Shown piece after piece: positions 13,396-16,395 of a stretch of DNA of 16,395 nt. How positions within the stretch are numbered: position 1 is the stretch's first letter; the number at the start of each line of letters is the position of its first letter. The position numbers and the translations under genes were made by a program. The DNA is taken from contig CAMLGP010000009.1 in assembly GCA_946479535.1 (NCBI GenBank), forward strand, positions 1 to 16,395, written 5' to 3'. The DNA comes from an uncultured Bacteroidota bacterium (lineage in GTDB: Bacteria > Bacteroidota > Bacteroidia > Chitinophagales > Chitinophagaceae). The notes beneath the pieces are model-generated. The model had not been told where the DNA came from, did not search any database, and worked only from the letters and a program-made list of their open reading frames with translations.

Positions 13396-14031
13396 TCAAT
13401 CCCTGATCCATTCAAAGGAATTGCGATGGATAATTATCCATCCGTTTTTTTCCATTTTTTTCATCAGGCGACTGATCACTTCCCGGGAAGAATTTAGATC
13501 TGTTGCAATATTCTGATGGGTTAGTTTTATTTGTTTACCAAATTGCTTTACCTGTTTTTTAATGTAAAATTCCAGTCGCTCATCCATATTCCTGAAGGCT
13601 ATCTCATCAATCGTATTCAGGAGTTCTTCATAGCGTGAGCGATACGTTCTAATTACAAAGAAGTGCCAACTTTTATATTTAGCCAGCCAATCATCCATGT
13701 ACTTCAGCGGAATAGCAAGCACAGTAATATCAGTTAACGCTTTTGCTGTTACCTGGCTTTTTTCCTGGCCATAAGTACACACCAGGGATACTGCGCAGGC
13801 CTGCCCGGGTTTAATGTGATACATGTAATATTCATTGCCTTCGTCATCTTCCCGGTAAAGTTTTACAACTCCCTCCATAACCAGGATAATTGAACGAATA
13901 GTCTGTCCGGTTCGCAATAAAATAGTCCCTCCCGGAACTTCCTTTACATCGCCGTATTTTGTCATTTCCTCATACAGTCCTTCTTCCAGGTTGGGAAATA
14001 ATTCATGAAGTTGTCTTTGTTCTGGCAACAT
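13396..14031 (-). CDS. Crp/Fnr family transcriptional regulator of the sulfur island
   Basis: Protein of 211 residues, cytoplasmic DNA-binding dimer. The effector domain (about 10-115) has the cNMP-binding jelly-roll pattern (G-G-T-I-L-L-R-T-G, then I-I-L-V-M-E-G-V-V-K-L-Y). A dimer helix spans about 117-150, followed by a helix-turn-helix with L-T-H-Q-N-I-A-T-D-L-N-S-S-R-E-V-I-S-R-L at 170-189. The R-E-V-I-S-R recognition helix resembles that of FNR-like proteins that read TGAT half-sites. There is no N-terminal FeS cysteine cluster. The only cysteines are Cys79 and Cys85 (A-C-A-V-S-L-V-C), a possible redox or persulfide sensing pair. It lies upstream of the TauE/SafE gene and has a matching palindrome and a perfect -7 box in its own promoter, so it probably regulates itself. 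Confidence 0.9.
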   Translation of the reverse strand: MLPEQRQLHELFPNLEEGLYEEMTKYGDVKEVPGGTILLRTGQTIRSIILVMEGVVKLYREDDEGNEYYMYHIKPGQACAVSLVCTYGQEKSQVTAKALTDITVLAIPLKYMDDWLAKYKSWHFFVIRTYRSRYEELLNTIDEIAFRNMDERLEFYIKKQVKQFGKQIKLTHQNIATDLNSSREVISRLMKKMEKNGWIIIHRNSFEWIRD

Positions 14032-14050
14032 TAGGTATCATTTTCGTGTT

Positions 14051-14058
14051 CAAAAATA
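14051..14058 (-). promoter_or_regulatory. -7 box (TATTTTTG) of the Crp/Fnr regulator gene
   Basis: On the minus strand TATTTTTG is a full match to TAnnTTTG. Its last G is 36.5 bases from the centre of the palindrome at 14081-14094. Transcription would start near 14045, giving a short leader of about 14 bases before the ATG at 14031. Confidence 0.55.
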
Positions 14059-14080
14059 TCTGCAAATCAGTCCATGACGG

Positions 14081-14094
14081 GTGATTAATGTCAC
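14081..14094. promoter_or_regulatory. Crp/Fnr-like operator in the promoter of the regulator gene
   Basis: GTGAT-TAAT-GTCAC is an inverted repeat of GTGAT and GTGAC half-sites with a four-base spacer, close to the operators at 10668-10681 and 12506-12519. It is centred near -42 relative to the predicted start, which suggests positive autoregulation. The regulator encoded just downstream is the obvious candidate to bind it. Confidence 0.55.
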
Positions 14095-14160
14095 TTATAG
14101 CGTTCGGTGAGCTTTTAAAAACTGGCAAACACCAAAAAACTGTACAAAAATCTTATACCC

Positions 14161-15159
14161 TTATTGGTCAAAAGCTACTGATTCTTTTTTCCGTTGTTTT
14201 TCCTGCTTCCTAAAGTATCCACGAAGCAGGAAATTATGCTTCAGGGCTTCCATACTTTGATTGAAGCTTAAGGTACCCTGCTCAATATTGCTGAGGGAAT
14301 TGTTGAGCCTGAGCGTCAATGTGGAATCTTTTAATAAAGCATTCACTGTGCCTTTACCATTTGTGATTTCTTTTTTTACATTAGTTGTAAGGCCGGTCAA
14401 CTCCTCTGCCAGGGTATTTGCATTGTTGCCTACAGTCTGTATCCGGGCAATGGCTTCTTTCAGGTTATAGGCTATTGCCGTATCAGTGAGTATGGCACCG
14501 AGAGTTCCTTTTCCATTTTTTACGTCTATGATCATTGCATGAAGTTCTGATACAAATTTATCAGCCTTACCTGTGGCTTGCCGGATATTCAAAAGAGAAG
14601 TTTTCAGATTTTTTGGAAGAGTTGGATCATCCAGGATTGTCCATAATGCTTTGCTGGTGTTGATCCGGTTTACAGTTAACTGCAGACCTTCTGAAATACG
14701 GGCAATATTGTTATTTGTTCTGTTCAGGGTTTCCAGCATGGCTTCTGTATCAGCGCCTTCCTTTATTGGCAATATGTCATTATCCTGCACAAGTGCTGCA
14801 TTGTCCCTGGCTGGTACTATATTAATTAATTTATTTCCCATTAGCCCATCCGTACTTATGCTTACCTGGTCATTTTTATGGATAAAAGATTTCATTTTGT
14901 CCTCTATTAACATCGTCACTTCTATCAGCGTGTCGCTGAGTATTTTCACTTTTTTGACTGTTCCTACCTGTATGCCGGAATATCGTACATTATTTCCGGC
15001 AGTAAGTCCCTGCACATTCTCAAACCGGGCTTTAACCTGGAAGTTTCGTCCAAAGAAGTTTGAATTTTTCCCGATTATGTATAAGCCGAGGATAAGTAAG
15101 AGGAGGCCTGCTGTTACAAACACCCCCAGTTTAATATTATTGAAATTTTTTGTTGCCAT
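14161..15159 (-). CDS. MlaD/MCE family lipid-transport substrate-binding protein
   Basis: Protein of 332 residues. One N-terminal membrane anchor (about 11-30) is followed by an MCE domain (about 40-117) with F-E-N-V-Q-G-L-T-A-G-N-N-V-R-Y-S-G-I-Q-V-G-T-V at 46-68 and the S-T-D-G-L-M-G-N-K-L-I-N-I-V-P turn at 102-116. The C-terminal 210 residues are helical and polar, with two G-K-G-T motifs (about 216 and 268), and probably form the periplasmic helical extension seen in longer MCE proteins. It would bind phospholipid in the periplasm and hand it to or from the MlaE-MlaF transporter. Its ATG overlaps the TAA of the ATPase gene by one base (TAATG), so translation is coupled. Confidence 0.9.
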   Translation of the reverse strand: MATKNFNNIKLGVFVTAGLLLLILGLYIIGKNSNFFGRNFQVKARFENVQGLTAGNNVRYSGIQVGTVKKVKILSDTLIEVTMLIEDKMKSFIHKNDQVSISTDGLMGNKLINIVPARDNAALVQDNDILPIKEGADTEAMLETLNRTNNNIARISEGLQLTVNRINTSKALWTILDDPTLPKNLKTSLLNIRQATGKADKFVSELHAMIIDVKNGKGTLGAILTDTAIAYNLKEAIARIQTVGNNANTLAEELTGLTTNVKKEITNGKGTVNALLKDSTLTLRLNNSLSNIEQGTLSFNQSMEALKHNFLLRGYFRKQEKQRKKESVAFDQ

Positions 15160-15935
15160 TATTCAAAGAATTGTTTCACTTTAGGATCTGTTAATTGTTT
15201 CAGGTATTCATAGGAGCCTTCTGCATAACATTTTCCCTCTATCAGCATCACAATTCTGTCTGCAGTAGTACGGATACAATTCATGTCGTGAGAAATGATA
15301 ACGGATGAAGTATTATATTTTTCACTTACCTCCACCATAAGATTGCTGATCTCACTTCCTGTAATGGGATCCAGGCCTGTGGTAGGTTCATCATACAGGA
15401 TTATTTCCGGTTCAAGTATGAGTGTGCGCGCCAATGCGATGCGTTTGCGCATTCCGCCCGACAATTCTGCAGGCATCATACCTATTGTGTGAGCAAGCCC
15501 AACATTGTTCAAAACCCCCATGACCCGTTCATTTGTCTGCTCAGGTGTAAGTTTAATCCAATGGCGGCGTAGGGGGAACTCAAGATTTTCTCTCACCGTC
15601 ATTGAATCATAGAGTGCATTGCTCTGAAAAAGGAAACCTACTTTCACCCGTATATGGTCCAATTCTTCGTTGCTGAGTTCTGGAATTGCTTTTCCCAGTA
15701 TGTTGATCTCGCCCTGATCAGGTTTGAGCAGGCCAATAAGGCATTTGATAAATACCGATTTGCCTGAACCGGATTTCCCCAATACAGCCACATTTTCCCC
15801 TTTCTTCAATTCAAAGTTGAAATTGATTAATACGTTATTTGTTCCGAATGATTTATAAAGATGTTTAACCCTTACTACTGGTTCGGCAGTGATATTGCTT
15901 TTTGATTTCTTTACTATTTTTTCAGCCGCCTGCAT
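15159..15935 (-). CDS. MlaF-like ABC transporter ATP-binding protein
   Basis: Protein of 258 residues, the cytoplasmic ATPase of an MCE lipid transporter. It is complete: Walker A G-K-S-G-S-G-K-S (53-60), Q-loop Gln104, signature L-S-G-G-M (158-162) followed by R-K-R, Walker B I-I-L-Y-D-E (178-183), D-loop and switch His216. The L-S-G-G-M-x-K-R signature and the F-L-F-Q-S-N-A-L-Y-D segment are typical of the MlaF/Ttg2A/Mkl subfamily rather than of nutrient importers. It lies between the permease gene (six-base gap) and the mlaD-like gene (one-base overlap), so the three form an operon. Either import or export of phospholipid is possible for this family. Confidence 0.93.
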   Translation of the reverse strand: MQAAEKIVKKSKSNITAEPVVRVKHLYKSFGTNNVLINFNFELKKGENVAVLGKSGSGKSVFIKCLIGLLKPDQGEINILGKAIPELSNEELDHIRVKVGFLFQSNALYDSMTVRENLEFPLRRHWIKLTPEQTNERVMGVLNNVGLAHTIGMMPAELSGGMRKRIALARTLILEPEIILYDEPTTGLDPITGSEISNLMVEVSEKYNTSSVIISHDMNCIRTTADRIVMLIEGKCYAEGSYEYLKQLTDPKVKQFFE

Positions 15936-15941
15936 AAAATT

Positions 15942-16395
15942 TTAATTTATTCCAAGGAGGTCAGTAATCTGCACTACTACCAGGTCTATTATGAACACCA
16001 GTAAAGAACTTACCACAACCGCGGAATTGGCTGAACGCCCAACACCTTCGGTACCTTTCCTTGAGTTATACCCTTTATAACAGCCTGTAATGCCTACCGC
16101 AAATCCAAAGAAATAGGTTTTGATAAATGCGGGCCATACATCACTAAAGCTTAATGCATCAAATACCTGTTTAAAAAACAGGTTGAAGCTGGTGGTTTCA
16201 CGGATATTTACTCCCAAATAGGACCCATACAAAGAAATTGCGTCACTAAGAACAACCAGCACTGGTAACATCAAAGTGGCTGCCAGCACCCTGGTTACCA
16301 CCAGGTATTTGAAAGGATTGGTACCGCTTACTTCCATGGCATCAATCTGCTCAGTTACTCTCATACTGCCAAGTTCAGCACCTATACTGCTGCCT
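15942..16395 (-). CDS. MlaE-like ABC transporter permease, 5' end outside the window
   Basis: The frame is open to the right edge, so the gene is partial. The codons at 16365-16394 read G-S-S-I-G-A-E-L-G-S and lead straight into M-R-V-T-E-Q-I-D-A-M-E-V-S-G, the family hallmark of MlaE permeases (G-x-x-x-A-E-L-G-x-M-x-V-x-E-Q-I-D-A). The ATG at 16364 is therefore internal, not a start. About 150 C-terminal residues of the usual 245-260 are present, with four predicted helices, ending I-T-D-L-L-G-I-N. It forms the inner-membrane channel of the lipid transporter with the MlaF-like ATPase encoded six bases downstream. Promoter and start lie outside the window. Confidence 0.9.
   Translation of the reverse strand, partial: GSSIGAELGSMRVTEQIDAMEVSGTNPFKYLVVTRVLAATLMLPVLVVLSDAISLYGSYLGVNIRETTSFNLFFKQVFDALSFSDVWPAFIKTYFFGFAVGITGCYKGYNSRKGTEGVGRSANSAVVVSSLLVFIIDLVVVQITDLLGIN

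Noticed and set aside
14573..15184. Plus-strand open frame of 203 codons opposite the mlaD-like gene
   Set aside because: The minus strand shows an intact anchor and MCE domain with coupled start; the plus frame is a shadow.
1..16395. Mobile element, prophage, toxin-antitoxin or CRISPR content
   Set aside because: No transposase, integrase, long direct repeats, spacer arrays or toxin-antitoxin pairs were seen; all genes look like ordinary chromosomal genes.

Overview
The window looks like chromosomal DNA of a member of the Bacteroidota, most likely a Chitinophagaceae-like bacterium. The reasons are several outer-membrane and lipoprotein families typical of that phylum (DUF5777 barrel, YceI-type lipoprotein, CX4CH heme lipoprotein), mostly absent Shine-Dalgarno sequences, and -7 boxes of the TAnnTTTG type. 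The genus cannot be named from the sequence. No rRNA, tRNA, insertion sequence, prophage or CRISPR array was seen.

Layout. (1) 37-2704, minus: a tight four-gene export operon: YceI-like lipoprotein, heme c lipoprotein, DUF5777 beta-barrel, small lipoprotein. (2) 2840-4345: an unrecognised five-helix membrane protein (minus) and an outer-membrane barrel-like protein (plus), transcribed divergently. (3) 4388-6722, minus: Hsp20 chaperone, a strong hairpin terminator, then a zinc-ribbon protein translationally coupled to a YcbB-type L,D-transpeptidase. (4) 6913-9459, plus: SAM methyltransferase, 2TM protein and Na/phosphate cotransporter with a PhoU-like tail, apparently one operon. (5) 9488-14031: a sulfur island with two half-size YeeE/YedE thiosulfate-transporter proteins, a DUF2892 membrane protein, a persulfide dioxygenase-rhodanese fusion of the CstB type, a TauE/SafE exporter interrupted by an in-frame TAG, and a Crp/Fnr regulator. 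(6) 14161-16395, minus: mlaD-, mlaF- and mlaE-like genes of an MCE lipid transport system; the mlaE-like gene runs off the right edge.

How it fits together. In the sulfur island, low-molecular-weight persulfide would be oxidised to sulfite by the MBL domain and turned over to thiosulfate by the rhodanese domain. Sulfite would leave through TauE/SafE, and the YeeE pair would move thiosulfate or a related sulfur species. The most interesting non-coding signal is a set of TGAT-N4-ATCA-type palindromes (Crp/Fnr operators) placed upstream of the Crp/Fnr gene itself, the persulfide dioxygenase, and the divergent YeeE/DUF2892 pair. Related palindromes lie upstream of the YceI/heme lipoprotein operon and in the hsp20 upstream region. 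In nearly every case a TTG-ending -7-like box lies 35.5-36.5 bases from the palindrome centre, as expected for class II activation. This suggests one local regulon linking persulfide detoxification to the exported heme/YceI operon and perhaps to hsp20. No intergenic stretch exceeds 300 bases.
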